DNA of 64,000 nucleotides, from positions 129,745-193,744 of the forward strand of contig CAWGVO010000007.1 in assembly GCA_963826055.1 (NCBI GenBank), written 5' to 3'. The notes beneath the pieces were generated by a model. The model saw nothing but the letters and a program-made list of their open reading frames with translations, was not told where the DNA came from and did no database searches. A program made the position numbers and the translations under genes. Numbering within the stretch: the first letter of the stretch is position 1; each line of letters opens with the position of its first letter. The stretch comes from JBBDMC01 sp963826055. GTDB lineage: Bacteria > Pseudomonadota > Alphaproteobacteria > Rhizobiales > Kaistiaceae. Below are positions 17,737 through 26,840 of this stretch, piece after piece.

Positions 17737-19968
17737 TTGCGCGATCCCTTCCAGAGCAACCGAAAGCGCCGGCGCGGCATCCGCATGATCGAGGTCGACG
17801 CCTGGGTCGATTCGACCCTGTTTCGCGTCGGCCGCGCCGTTGCGGCAGGCTTCGAGAGCGCCACGCTGTTCATGCGCCGCTTCCGCGTGACCGGGTTTTC
17901 CCGCTTCGCCGCCGAAATCCTTGGCGAAGGCCTGACGCTCGGCGCCGCTGGCGCGGTGCTGGCGCTGGCGTTGGCGTTGCCGGCCTTCGACGACACGCGC
18001 GGCGACTGGCGGGCGCGCGGCGATCTCGCCGTCACCTTCCTCGACCGCTACGGCAACGAGATCGGCAAGCGCGGCATCAACCAGTCCGACGCGGTGCCGC
18101 TCGACGAGATGCCCGACACGCTGATCAAGGCGGTGCTCGCCACCGAGGACCGGCGTTTCTACGAGCACCACGGCATCGATGTCCTCGGCACCGCGCGAGC
18201 GTTGGTCGAGAACCTGCGTGCCAACGCGGTGGTTCAGGGCGGCTCCTCGATCAGCCAGCAGCTCGCCAAGAACATCTTCCTGTCCAACGAACGCACCATC
18301 GAGCGCAAGGTCAAGGAGGCGTTCCTCGCCGTCTGGCTCGAGGCGCACCTCACCAAGGACGAGATCCTCAAGCTCTATCTCGACCGCGCCTACATGGGCG
18401 GCGGCACGTTCGGCGTGGAGGCGGCCTCCAAGTTCTATTTCGGCAAGTCGGTCAAGGACGTGAACCTCGCCGAGTCGGCGCTGCTCGCCGGGCTGTTCAA
18501 GGCGCCAAGCCGCTTCGCGCCGCACGTCAACCTGCCCGCAGCCCGCGCCCGCGCGAACGAGGTGCTGACCAACATGGTGCAGGCCGGCTTCATGACCGAG
18601 GGACAGGTCATCGGTGCCCGCCGCCACCCGGCCGACGTCATCGAGCACGCGGCCGACGCCGGCTCGCCCGACTACTTCCTCGACTGGGCCTTCGAGCAGG
18701 TCAAGGACCTCGATCCCGGCGGCGACCGCGTGCTGACCGTCTACACCACCGTCGACATCGGCATGACGCGCGCCGCCCAAGAGGCGATCGAATCGACGCT
18801 GCGCCAGTCGGGCACTGCCTACCGCGTGAAACAGGCCGCCCTCGTCTCCGTCGACACCGACGGTGCGGTGCGGGCGATGATCGGCGGGCGCGACTACGGC
18901 GAGAGCCAGTTCAACCGCGCCACGGACGCGCTGCGCCAGCCGGGCTCGTCGTTCAAGCCGTTCGTGTACGCCACCGCGATGATGAACGGCTTCACCCCCA
19001 ACAGCATCGTCCAGGACGCGCCGATCTGCATCGGCAACTGGTGCCCGCACAACTATGGCGGCGGCTATTCCGGCCCGGTGACACTGACCACTGCCCTCGT
19101 CAAGTCGATCAACGTCATCCCGGTCCGTCTCGCCCAGGCGATCGGGCGCGACAAGATCGCCGAGACCGCCCACCGCATGGGGATCACGTCCGAACTCAGG
19201 ATCACGCGTTCGCTGCCGCTCGGCGCCTCGGAGGTGAGGGTCGTCGACATGGCCGGCGCCTACGCGGTATTCGCCAACGGCGGCTACAAGGCTACGCCAT
19301 ACGCCTTCACCAGGATCGTCAACAGCCGCGGCAAGGTGGTGTTCGACCGCAAGCGCGACGTGCCGCCGCCGGAGCGCGTGCTCGACGACGCCACGCTCAC
19401 CGACATGAACGGCATGCTGGTGCAGGTGCCCGAATGGGGAACCGGGCGGCGCGCCAAGCTCGACGGTATCCGCACGGCGGGCAAGACCGGCACGACGTCG
19501 GCCTACCGCGACGCCTGGTTCGTCGGTTTCACCGGCAACCTCGTCGCCGCGGTGTGGTTCGGCAACGATGGCTATCAGCCGACGCGGCGGCTGACCGGCG
19601 GAACGCTGCCGGCGCAGACCTGGCACGACTTCATGACCTACGCCCACCGCGGCATCGAACTGAAGCCCATTCCATTCATCGAGAATCCGTTCGAGAAGCC
19701 GCCGAAAGGCGACGCGGTGGCGGCGACCGACGCTACCGGCGCACCCGATGCCGGCAAGGGCGACCGGCCGGCGTCGCTCTCCGACGCCGCCACCCGGCGT
19801 CTGGCGACGATCGCGGACATGATGCAGGCGGAGGCGCCATCGGTGCCGGGTGACGGCGCCAGCCTCATCGGACCGACGGGGAGCGCGGTGACCGCGGCCA
19901 ATACCGCGATCCCGGCCGGTTCCCACGCCGGCGAACCGGCCGCAGCGACAACCGAAGCCGCGCACTGA
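17737..19968 (+). CDS. Penicillin-binding protein 1A-type (GT51 transglycosylase/transpeptidase)
   Basis: An intact 743-residue bifunctional peptidoglycan synthase. One membrane anchor (about residues 60-82) precedes the GT51 domain: ATEDRRFYEHHGIDVLGTAR with the catalytic Glu, then GGSSISQQLAKNIFLSNERT, KVKEAFLAVWLEAHLTKDEI and LDRAYMGGGTFGVEAASKFY. The transpeptidase domain holds the three penicillin-binding motifs: SxxK in QPGSSFKPFVYA, SxN in VKSINVIPVRLA and KTG in AGKTGTTSAYRDAWFVG. The C-terminus is Pro/Ala-rich and low complexity. The start is a TTG at 17737 (MRDPFQSNRKRRRG); an ATG at 17785 is the alternative. It polymerises and cross-links the cell wall in the periplasm. No frameshift, in contrast to many neighbours. 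Confidence 0.93.
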   Translation: MRDPFQSNRKRRRGIRMIEVDAWVDSTLFRVGRAVAAGFESATLFMRRFRVTGFSRFAAEILGEGLTLGAAGAVLALALALPAFDDTRGDWRARGDLAVTFLDRYGNEIGKRGINQSDAVPLDEMPDTLIKAVLATEDRRFYEHHGIDVLGTARALVENLRANAVVQGGSSISQQLAKNIFLSNERTIERKVKEAFLAVWLEAHLTKDEILKLYLDRAYMGGGTFGVEAASKFYFGKSVKDVNLAESALLAGLFKAPSRFAPHVNLPAARARANEVLTNMVQAGFMTEGQVIGARRHPADVIEHAADAGSPDYFLDWAFEQVKDLDPGGDRVLTVYTTVDIGMTRAAQEAIESTLRQSGTAYRVKQAALVSVDTDGAVRAMIGGRDYGESQFNRATDALRQPGSSFKPFVYATAMMNGFTPNSIVQDAPICIGNWCPHNYGGGYSGPVTLTTALVKSINVIPVRLAQAIGRDKIAETAHRMGITSELRITRSLPLGASEVRVVDMAGAYAVFANGGYKATPYAFTRIVNSRGKVVFDRKRDVPPPERVLDDATLTDMNGMLVQVPEWGTGRRAKLDGIRTAGKTGTTSAYRDAWFVGFTGNLVAAVWFGNDGYQPTRRLTGGTLPAQTWHDFMTYAHRGIELKPIPFIENPFEKPPKGDAVAATDATGAPDAGKGDRPASLSDAATRRLATIADMMQAEAPSVPGDGASLIGPTGSAVTAANTAIPAGSHAGEPAAATTEAAH

Positions 19969-20011
19969 GGACGACCAGCGGCGCGATGACAGGCGCTGCC
20001 TTCGGCGCCTC

Positions 20012-20623
20012 GTGTCGCGCAGCGCACCTCCAGCCTGGATCGACCGCTTGCGTTTGCTGATCGACCTCGTCGTCGCCATCGTCGTTGCAACGGTGGTCGG
20101 ATTCTCCACCGCCTGGCTGGCGGTGGAGCACGGGCCGTTGTTCGGCGCGGTGACGGTCGGCCAGTGGACGGCGTGGCCGCAGGCCGGCAGCGCGGATGCC
20201 GATCCCTATTCGCTGGCCGTGCTCGCACGCACCGGCGAGGTACCGCTTGGCGCCGGCGAAGGGCTGTCGTTCACCGCCGAGAACGATGCCGGCGGCGCAC
20301 CGCTCGACGGACATTGCACCTACGAGGTGGTCGGCGAGGCGCCCTCGGCCCGCCTGTGGACGCTGACGGCATACGACGCCGAGGGCCGTCTCATGGTCAA
20401 CGCCGCCTACCGTACCGGCTTCCACTCGCGCGAGATCGTACGGCGCGAGGACGGCAGCTTCGACATCACGGTCTCGCCCAAGGTCGCGTCCGGCAACTGG
20501 CTGCCGATCGCGGCAGTCGACCGCTTCCGGCTGGTCATGCGCCTCTACGATACGCCGGTGACCAGTGGCGGCCGCTTCGCCGACCTTGTCATGCCGGAAA
20601 TCCGCAAGGGGTCCTGCGCATGA
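20012..20623 (+). CDS. DUF1214 domain protein
   Basis: 203 residues from a GTG start. An N-terminal membrane anchor (LRLLIDLVVAIVVATVVGFS, residues 13-32) precedes a DUF1214-type beta domain: GHCTYEVVGEAPSARLWTLT, YDAEGRLMVNAAYRTGFHSR, REDGSFDITVSPKVASGNWL and FRLVMRLYDTPVTSGGRFAD. DUF1214 proteins usually occur with DUF1254 proteins, as here: the next gene overlaps by four bases (ATGA). The role of the pair is unknown; an envelope location is suggested by the anchors. It lies 43 bases after the penicillin-binding protein gene on the same strand. Confidence 0.85.
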   Translation: MSRSAPPAWIDRLRLLIDLVVAIVVATVVGFSTAWLAVEHGPLFGAVTVGQWTAWPQAGSADADPYSLAVLARTGEVPLGAGEGLSFTAENDAGGAPLDGHCTYEVVGEAPSARLWTLTAYDAEGRLMVNAAYRTGFHSREIVRREDGSFDITVSPKVASGNWLPIAAVDRFRLVMRLYDTPVTSGGRFADLVMPEIRKGSCA

Positions 20624-21167
20624 GCCGAACGCATTCTCTTCGCCCTCGGCGGCGTGCTGCTCGGCGGCATCATCCACATCGCCATCGTCTTCATGGTGCC
20701 CTACTACGCGGTCCGTGACGCGTGGGCGCAGATGAAGCAATTCGGACCTGACGGTCAGTTCCACGTGCTGCCGCTGCCCGAGCCCGGCGCCGAGCCCCTC
20801 GCCTCGCTGGACCCGCGCATGCTGCAGGCGGTGTGCCGCTTCAGCCACGGCGGAGGGTCCGGTCCGGATCATCGCCGCGCTGCCCAACGAATTCTGGTCG
20901 GTGGCGATCTTCGACCGTCGTGGCCGGAACGTCTACAGCCTGAACGATCGCGCGAGCGAAGGGCCGCGGCTGGATCTGGCGATCCTGACGCCACTGCAGA
21001 TGGCCCAGCTCCGCCAGGATCCGCCCGCCTCGCTGGAGACGGCTATCGTGCTGGAGTTGCCGATCGATGCCGGTTTCGGCCTGCTGCGCGTGTTCGTTCC
21101 CGACAGCTCGCTGATGCCGGCTGCGACCGAGTCGCTGAAGGCCGCCGATTGCGGCGCCTCGCTGTAA
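20620..21167 (+). CDS. DUF1254 domain protein (frameshifted)
   Basis: Starts with ATG at 20620 (ATGA overlap). After a one-base shift near 20632 the reading is ILFALGGVLLGGIIHIAIVF (a membrane anchor), MVPYYAVRDAWAQMKQFGPD and PLASLDPRMLQAVCRFS. A second shift near 20860 leads to RIIAALPNEFWSVAIFDRRG, NVYSLNDRASEGPRLDLAIL and QLRQDPPASLETAIVLELPI. The length of about 180 residues and the neighbour match short DUF1254 proteins that pair with DUF1214. The function is unknown. Confidence 0.75.
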
Positions 21168-21169
21168 CG

Positions 21170-21363
21170 TCAGGACGTTCGGCGGTCGCCGCCAATGCCG
21201 TCGAAGTTGTCGCGCCCGGCGGAGTCGCGTAGCCGGTGGCTGAGATCGAGGTCGTGCCGCTCGATGCGCACGCCGGGAAATATCACGATCTCGCAATCGC
21301 CGCGCTTGGCAGGCTCGGCGTGGGCCGTCCTGCCGCTGGCTTGAAGTCGAGTACAGTACCCAT
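21170..21363 (-). CDS. Small conserved hypothetical protein (frameshifted)
   Basis: Starts at ATG 21363 with MGTVLDFKPAAG and changes frame near 21320 to RTAHAEPAKRGDCEIVIFPG then VRIERHDLDLSHRLRDS. The CEIVIFPGVRIER core is familiar from small hypothetical proteins of Rhizobiales. About 64 residues, no signal peptide, no known domain. It converges with the DUF1254 gene, whose stop is only 3 bases away. Confidence 0.5.
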
Positions 21364-21530
21364 GCGAGTCCCCCGGATGGATCGGTTGGAACAACTCGGC
21401 CACGCTGGGAGCGTTGACTGACTGCTTGCGCCCGCATCGATTTAGCGGCCGGCAAGGTTAATAGTCCGCTAACGAGTTAGCATCAGAATCGCTGCCATAC
21501 GCAGCCAACCTCGTCGCGGAACCTCGCGAG

Positions 21531-22645
21531 ATGCAATCACGCCACACCATCGACGGTCTCGCCGAATTGGCGCGGTCGAACCAGCAGACGCGCGACGCCG
21601 CGTTGCTGCGGGCGACCACCGACCTTTTCGTCCGCGACATCCGGCACGATCGCGATCAGATCCGCCGCTTCGAGGAACTGGCGACCCACTTTCTTCCCAA
21701 GGTCGGCATCGCCGACCGCGTCCATGTCGCCGACCGGCTGGCCGCATGCGCCGATGCCCCGCAGGCGGTGATCCGCATGCTCGCCCGCGACGTCATCGCG
21801 GTCGCCGCGCCGGTGATCCGGCTGTCGCCGGTGCTGGAGCCGTTCGACCTCCTGGCGGTGATCGCCTCGACCGGCGTCGAGCATCATCGCCTGATCGCGC
21901 GCCGGCCGGCGCTCGGCGACCGGGTCAAGCGGGCGCTGCGTCTGACCGGCGATCCCGGAGGTACTGGCATGTCTGGCCGACGAGACAACCCCGGCGCTGC
22001 CCGCCGGGCACGTGGAAATGCCGGCCGACGAGAAGCCGGCGACGGTGACGACGCTGAGGTCGAGCTCGGCGCCACCGCCGCATGATCGCGATCCGTCCTA
22101 CTTCCTGGGCCTCGACCGGCCGAAGCGGTTGCGCATGCTTGCCGACTATGCCACCCGCCCGCTGGCGCGGCGCTACGGCGGCTCCGCCAGCCGGCTCGAC
22201 CGCGCGTTTCGCTCGATCCTCGGTGCCGCCCAGATCGTCGGATACGCCCGCGGCGGACACGTCGATCAGTTGATCGCAGCGATCGCGGACGGTCTCGATA
22301 TCGACCCCGGCTTCGTCTCGGCAAGCCTCAACGACGCCACCGGCGAGCCGCTGGCGATCATGCTGAAGGCGTTGCGTCTCGACGACACCCAGGCGCAGCA
22401 GGTGTTCCTGCTGGCGACGCCGGCGGGTCGCGATACGGCGACCTTCTTTCCGCTGGCCGACCTTTTTGCCGGCATGGAGGCGAGCGTCGCGGAGACGATC
22501 TGCGAGCTGTGGCGCTCCTCCGGGTCCGGACCGGCGGGTGGCCACGCGCCCTACCTCGCCGACGACAGAGATCGACCGGCGCGGCGCGGGCGAGGCGCCC
22601 GCCCAGCGCATCGCGCCGGAGCGGCAGCAGCCCAAACGCGCCTGA
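21531..22645 (+). CDS. DUF2336 domain protein (frameshifted)
   Basis: The N-terminal part from ATG 21531 reads QSRHTIDGLAELARSNQQTR, LVRDIRHD-type helices and FEELATHFLPKVGIADRVHV, typical of DUF2336, an alpha-helical HEAT-like repeat family. After a shift near 21955 it continues LACLADETTPALPAGHVEMP and then DPSYFLGLDRPKRLRMLADY, RAFRSILGAAQIVGYARGGH and LLATPAGRDTATFFPLADLF. A last shift near 22565 leads to EIDRRGAGEAPAQRIAPERQ and the stop at 22643. The length of about 370 residues is normal. The function is unknown; the family is common in Alphaproteobacteria. Confidence 0.75.
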
Positions 22646-22672
22646 AGCATCTGTTCTTCGCCGCGGCCGCGC

Positions 22673-23013
22673 TTATTCCGTCGTCTCGAAGAAGACGCGC
22701 GCCTCGCGGTCCTCGATCTCCACGATCCACAGATCCGGGTCGAAGCTCCGCTCGCGATCAAGTCGCGCGGTGACGACCTCCATCGGCTCGTTCTCGATCA
22801 GCGCGCTGGAAGATGCGATCGCCCGAGCTCGCCTCGTCGAACGATGATTGCGGCGCCGGTCCGTAGAGGTCGGCGGTGCCGCTGCAGGCGGTCGACGACG
22901 ATGAAGATCGCGCCGGCCTCGTCGGCGCCGTGACGGACGACCGTGGCAAAGGCACCCTCGGCGTGACAGCGCCGGACGCAGGCGGCGACCCACAGCGACG
23001 AGGTTACCCGCAA
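22673..23013 (-). CDS. DUF1491 family protein (frameshifted)
   Basis: The family signature is visible in pieces: LRVTSSLWVAACVRRCHAEG at the N-terminus, VRHGADEAGAIFIVVDRL, then in another frame LYGPAPQSSFDEASSGDRIF, and in a third RERSFDPDLWIVEIEDREAR. DUF1491 proteins are about 110 residues, as here. The start appears to be TTG at 23011-23013, overlapping the end of the upstream peptidoglycan-binding gene. The function is not known. Confidence 0.75.
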
Positions 23014-23820
23014 TCGATGCTCACAGGGGAGTCCAGGGCGCCGACCGCCACCAGGCGGGCGAGCACCCGGTCGCCGATCTCGCCGGTGATCGGCAGTCCG
23101 TTGTCGAGCTCGAAGCGGCGGATGGCGTCGGCGGTTTCGCTGCCGGGCTGGCCGTCCTCCGTGATCGGCCCGTAGCCGGCACGGTTGAGCGCGATCTGAA
23201 CACTGCGATAGGTGTCGACCGGCGCGGGGGCGGACACCTTGACGGCAGGCGCGGGCGCACGCGGCGCCGCGCTCGACACCCCGGCCGGTGCCGGCGGCGG
23301 CGCGTTGCGGATGAAGTCCAGGAGTTCCGGCGTCGGCGTGCCGGTAGCCGGGCGGCCGGCGGCGCTCTCGTAGGAAGCGATGGCCGCTTTGGTGCGCGAG
23401 CCGGCGATGCCGTCGATCGACGCCGACGTACATGCCGAGGCGGGCGAGTTCGCGCTGGATGCCGGCGACGAGGGCCGTCTCCGAATCCTGTGCATCTGCC
23501 GTCGCGGTCGGCGCCGGTGACGGCGCTGCCGGTGCCGTCGCGGGCTGGCTCCCCGCCGCGCGCGGTTCGCCCGGCGCCAGATTCGGCAGCGGCATCGATT
23601 GGCGCGACGAGAACAGCGGCTCCCGCTGGGGGCTGCCTTGCAGGAACATGGCGTTGGAGACGATCGCGGTCGCCGTCAGCGCCATGACCAGGAGCCCGCC
23701 CGACATCGCCGGGTTCTCGAATGCGCGGTCGAGGGCGCGCGCGACGACGCCGTCGCCGGAGGCGACCGCCTTCTGGGTGGTTCGCGTTCCGCGGCCGCGG
23801 CCGGCGGGCTTTCGTGGCAC
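23004..23820 (-). CDS. Membrane-anchored peptidoglycan-binding-domain protein
   Basis: Starts MPRKPAGRGRGTRTTQKAVA. A transmembrane helix (GGLLVMALTATAIVSNAMFL, about residues 41-60) is followed by a Pro/Ala-rich linker and two PG_binding_1-type repeats: VAGIQRELARLGMYVG ... GIAGSRTKAAIASYESAAGR, and SVQIALNRAGYGPITEDGQP ... AIRRFELDNGLPITGEI. A one-base shift near 23420 splits the first repeat. Such proteins sit in the inner membrane with the repeats in the periplasm and bind the cell wall. The stop overlaps the DUF1491 start, which suggests a two-gene operon. Confidence 0.8.
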
Positions 23821-24078
23821 TGACAGGTTCCCTGTGGCGCGCCGGACGAGATGACCGGCGCAACTGGCCGAAACTGTCGCAGCGGGGCGTTAACGAACGT
23901 TAAACTATCGCGTCGCCGCCGCCAGGGCCATCGTTTCGTCCGCAATGATCGCTAGGGATCGCTAAAGTTTGATGCGATTGCCGCAGGGTGCCTGAACGCG
24001 CTTTTCAGTGAACTGCGCTAGAGTGGCGACAAGATCGCGGTCAACCGCGACGACGAACGGACTGAAAAGGGCAGGCTC

Positions 24079-24420
24079 ATGTTTCTGATTCGGGCAGCAT
24101 TCTGGCTGTCGCTCGTGGTGTTTCTGCTGCCGGCGGATCCGCAAACGGGCGACCAGGCGCCACGCGTGACGGCGATGGAGGCGTTGGTTGCCGCGCGCTC
24201 CGCCGTTGTCGACCTCTCGGACTTCTGCGACCGCAACGCCGATGTGTGCACCACCGGCAGCAACGCGTTTCAGCTCTTCGCCGACAAGCTTCGCTTCGGC
24301 GTTCACTTCATCCAGGACTACTTCGACCGGCCCCCGGCCGACGACGGTTCCGGCACGTTGAAGCGCGACGACCTTCAGTCGCCCGGACACGGCCCCACCA
24401 AGGGAGACCGTTCGGCCTGA
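24079..24420 (+). CDS. DUF5330 family protein
   Basis: 113 residues. An N-terminal membrane or signal segment (MFLIRAAFWLSLVVFLLPAD) is followed by VTAMEALVAARSAVVDLSDF and CDRNADVCTTGSNAFQLFAD, the two-cysteine signature of DUF5330. The protein is probably exported, with a disulphide between the Cys residues. It is characteristic of Rhizobiales and is found next to sufE there, as here. The start is supported by the GCAGG at 24070-24074, a few bases upstream. A strong terminator follows at 24480. Confidence 0.8.
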   Translation: MFLIRAAFWLSLVVFLLPADPQTGDQAPRVTAMEALVAARSAVVDLSDFCDRNADVCTTGSNAFQLFADKLRFGVHFIQDYFDRPPADDGSGTLKRDDLQSPGHGPTKGDRSA

Positions 24421-24479
24421 TGTCGGATGGCGGCGCCGATCGCCCGCCACCAAAACACTTCGCGGCCAATGTGCCGCGC

Positions 24480-24525
24480 GCTGCGAGCGGTTGGACTGCC
24501 CTTTTCCGCTCGCAGCTCTTTTTTT
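24480..24525 (+). terminator. Rho-independent terminator after DUF5330
   Basis: GCTGCGAGCGG (24480-24490), a 15-base loop and CCGCTCGCAGC (24506-24516) form a perfect 11-base-pair stem, followed at once by TCTTTTTTTG. This is a classical intrinsic terminator for the rightward DUF5330 transcript; it means sufE has its own promoter. Confidence 0.85.
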
Positions 24526-24532
24526 GCGTTTC

Positions 24533-24568
24533 GGCCGGGCGATGCCCTTGTTTGCGCATCGCCCGGCC
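24533..24568 (+). promoter_or_regulatory. Perfect 13-bp stem upstream of sufE
   Basis: GGCCGGGCGATGC (24533-24545), a 10-base loop and GCATCGCCCGGCC (24556-24568) form a long stem between the terminator and the sufE start, and TCCTATATC follows. It could be a second pause site, a 5' leader structure or an operator. No U-tract follows it. Confidence 0.45.
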
Positions 24569-24586
24569 CGGTCCTATATCGGGCGA

Positions 24587-25039
24587 GTGGAATTTTCGCC
24601 GGATTTGGCCGTCTTGACGAGCATCGAACAGATCACCGCCGATTTCGATCTTCTCGACGACTGGGAAGACCGCTACCGCTACGTGATCGAGCTTGGCAAG
24701 GGCCTGGAGCCGCTTGCCGACGCCGAGCGCACCGACGCCAACAAGGTGCGCGGCTGCGCCAGCCAGGTGTGGCTCGCCACCCACCGCGAGGAACGCGACG
24801 GCAAGACCGTCCTTCACTTCATCGGCGACAGCGATGCACTGATCGTGCGCGGTCTGGTCGCCATCGTCATCGCTCTGTTCGATCGCAGGCCGCCGGCGGA
24901 GATCGTCGCCACCGACGCGGAAGCCCTCTTCAGCAGTCTCGACCTGCGCGCCCATCTGACCGCCCAGCGGTCCAACGGTCTGCGCGCGCTGGTCGATCGC
25001 ATCCGCGCCGATGCCGAGGCGGTCAGCGCCGCCGCCTGA
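24587..25039 (+). CDS. sufE: SufE, cysteine-desulfurase sulfur acceptor
   Basis: The reading DWEDRYRYVIELGKGLEPLA followed by NKVRGCASQVWLATH carries the acceptor cysteine of SufE. SufE takes persulfide sulfur from SufS and passes it to SufB during iron-sulfur cluster assembly. Two starts are possible: GTG at 24587 and TTG at 24614 (MTSIEQITADFDLLDD). The second matches the usual SufE N-terminus, so 24614 may be the true one; the longer is given because GTG is the stronger codon. The length of 142-150 residues is normal. Cytoplasmic. Confidence 0.88.
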   Translation: MEFSPDLAVLTSIEQITADFDLLDDWEDRYRYVIELGKGLEPLADAERTDANKVRGCASQVWLATHREERDGKTVLHFIGDSDALIVRGLVAIVIALFDRRPPAEIVATDAEALFSSLDLRAHLTAQRSNGLRALVDRIRADAEAVSAAA

Positions 25040-25045
25040 TCATCG

Positions 25046-25878
25046 TCAGTCGATCGTCGGCCGGTAGTCCTCCGCTCCCCAATGCAGGATCGTGCCGGAC
25101 CGGTCGCGGCCGGAGGCGGTGGCGGCAAGGCCGTAGTGGCGGGCGAGACTGTTCAATCCCAAACGCAACACGACCTTCGCCGAGCGCGCCGGCCAGCGCC
25201 GCTCGCGCTCGATCTGTTCAAGACCCTTCAGGAAGCAGCAGAAGTCGACGAGAAGGCCGGAGAACTCCGGGCCGACCGTCTCAAGCGCCTTCTCAACGCG
25301 CCGCCGCGCCGCGAGCGCCGCCTCGGTGAGTTCGACCATGCCGCCGGCGCTGCCGTCCCGGTGACGGTCGGCGACGGTCGCGGTCCAGTTGGCGGTCACG
25401 CGCGGCATGATGAGGCCGCGCTCGTAGTCGGCGCGCAATCGTTCGCCCGCGGCGAATTCGGCCGCGTCGATCAGCGGCCGCCCGTCCTTGTCCTTGCGGC
25501 GCCTCAACCACGCCAGCGGGCTCTCGTCCTGATTGACCGTGACCCGGATCGCGCCGAGGCCCGGATCGTTGACGACGACGGCCGCGCGTTCCTGGTGCTG
25601 GGCGGCATAGCCGTCGGCGCCGGCGAGGCTGCGGCGCAGAAGCGCCCGCCCGGTTGCCGTGGCGACGAGATTGCCCTCGACGCCCGGCTCGACCAGACCC
25701 CGCGCCAGCGCCGTCGCCACGGCGCGCGAGTCGGCGCCGGCACTTTCCGACCCGCGGTGGCGGCGCGCGCCCGGCGAATCGCCAACGGCCGTCCTCGCCT
25801 CTGGCGAGGCGGGCGCCGCGAACGGAAAGGCGGCGCAGCAGCCGGACCACGTCCCTGTTCGGCGGCGTCCCCGGTCAC
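25046..25878 (-). CDS. DUF6456 helix-turn-helix domain protein
   Basis: The C-terminal domain is uninterrupted: SPLAWLRRRKDKDGRPLIDA, GERLRADYERGLIMPRVTAN, LETVGPEFSGLLVDFCCFLK, IERERRWPARSAKVVLRLGL and LARHYGL, the DUF6456 signature. The N-terminal region changes frame near 25770 and 25850; VRLLRRLSVRGARLARGEDG fits the family N-terminus. The probable start is a GTG at 25878, overlapping the stop of the DnaA-like gene (GTGA). It is a Rhizobiales-type cytoplasmic DNA-binding protein of unknown target. It converges with sufE, with only six bases between the stops. Confidence 0.75.
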
Positions 25879-26241
25879 GCCCCACCCCGCCGTTGCCGCC
25901 CATCGAATGACCACACCGCCAGCGCCCGCTCCAGAAAGTCGACAATGGTGTCGAAGGCCGGATCTTCCCTGAGGTCTTCCACCTTGCGGCAGGCGTGGGC
26001 CGCCGTCGTGCGATCGCGGCCGAAAAAGGAGCCGGCCGCGCCGTAGCTCAGCCCGAGAGAGGTGTGGGACAGGTAGATGGCGACCTGGCGGGCGAATGCG
26101 ACGTCGGCCGAACCGCGGCGGCCGTCCCCCATCGCGTCCGGCAGGATCCTGAAGCGCCGAGGCGACTACCGCCGCGACGAATTGTGCCGCCACCACATTT
26201 TCCGCCGCCCAGGCGGGTCTTTCTTTCGAGACCGTAGACAT
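25875..26241 (-). CDS. DnaA-C-terminal-like helix-turn-helix protein
   Basis: Starts MSTVSKERPAWAAENVVAAQ and, after a one-base shift near 26150, continues ADVAFARQVAIYLSHTSLGL, SYGAAGSFFGRDRTTAAHAC and RKVEDLREDPAFDTIVDFLE. The FGRDRTTAAHACRKVE segment is the DnaA domain-IV signature for DnaA-box binding, here without the ATPase domain; about 122 residues. Proteins of this type occur beside DUF6456 genes in Rhizobiales. A role in replication or transcription control is inference. Confidence 0.75.
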
Positions 26242-26417
26242 GCGTCACACCCCGTTTTCGTTAATCGAGGATTTTATTCCTATATCACCTTAGACGCATT
26301 TCGGTGGGGCGGGGATAACTTTCGAACCGGTATCCTCCATAGACCAGCCCGGCGGGCGGCTTATCCCCGCTCTTTGGCGCGGGGCGAGACTGGGTTCCCC
26401 AATGGAGAACCCAGCAA

Positions 26418-26786
26418 ATGTCCACGTCCCCGGAGAATCACAGCACCCACCCAGCCTCGCTGCCGCGCACGGACCTCGACGCGAGGCCTTCGCTCGCCGG
26501 CGTCATTGCGGCTGGCGTTGAGGCGTACGACCGCACGCGCCACCTCCCCCGTTTGTTGCCGCTCCAGCCGGCCGAACTCGCCGACCACAGCGCACCGGCG
26601 CGCCGGAGAATCGTCGCCCGCCTGGCGCGGGCCTTAAGGGCCGAGCGCAACCGCGGCCGCGTCCGGTCACTGGACCTATGATCTCAATCGGCACATCGCG
26701 CTCCGCCAGGCCTACACGGCCGAACGGCAGGCGCTGGAGCCGGGGAGCGCGCCGCGGCACCCGCCCCGTCGCACCGCGGCCCAAAC
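26418..26786 (+). CDS. DUF6477-like small protein (frameshifted)
   Basis: Starts MSTSPENHSTHPASLPRTDL; LAGVIAAGVEAYDRTRHLPR and ARRRIVARLARALRAERNRG are helical. A shift near 26660 leads to GHWTYDLNRHIALRQAYTAE, which resembles the conserved C-terminal segment of DUF6477 proteins. The true end is not certain: the shifted frame stays open into the convergent mucR gene, and the leftward terminator at 26779-26818 lies there, so a stop lost by another base error is likely. The function is unknown. Confidence 0.5.
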
Positions 26787-26818
26787 GACAACCGCCGCCG
26801 GCAAGGCGGCGGCGGTTG
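26779..26818 (-). terminator. Rho-independent terminator of mucR
   Basis: In minus sense CAACCGCCGCC and GGCGGCGGTTG form a GC stem with a short loop, followed by TCGTTTG. It starts about 22 bases after the mucR stop. Confidence 0.7.
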
Positions 26819-26840
26819 GAAACCTTGTGGGAAACGATGT

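Noticed and set aside
17728..20109. A 793-residue open frame on the minus strand across the penicillin-binding protein gene
   Set aside because: It is the antisense shadow of a gene with complete catalytic motifs; its composition (His/Arg/Asp-rich) is typical of complementary frames in high-GC DNA.
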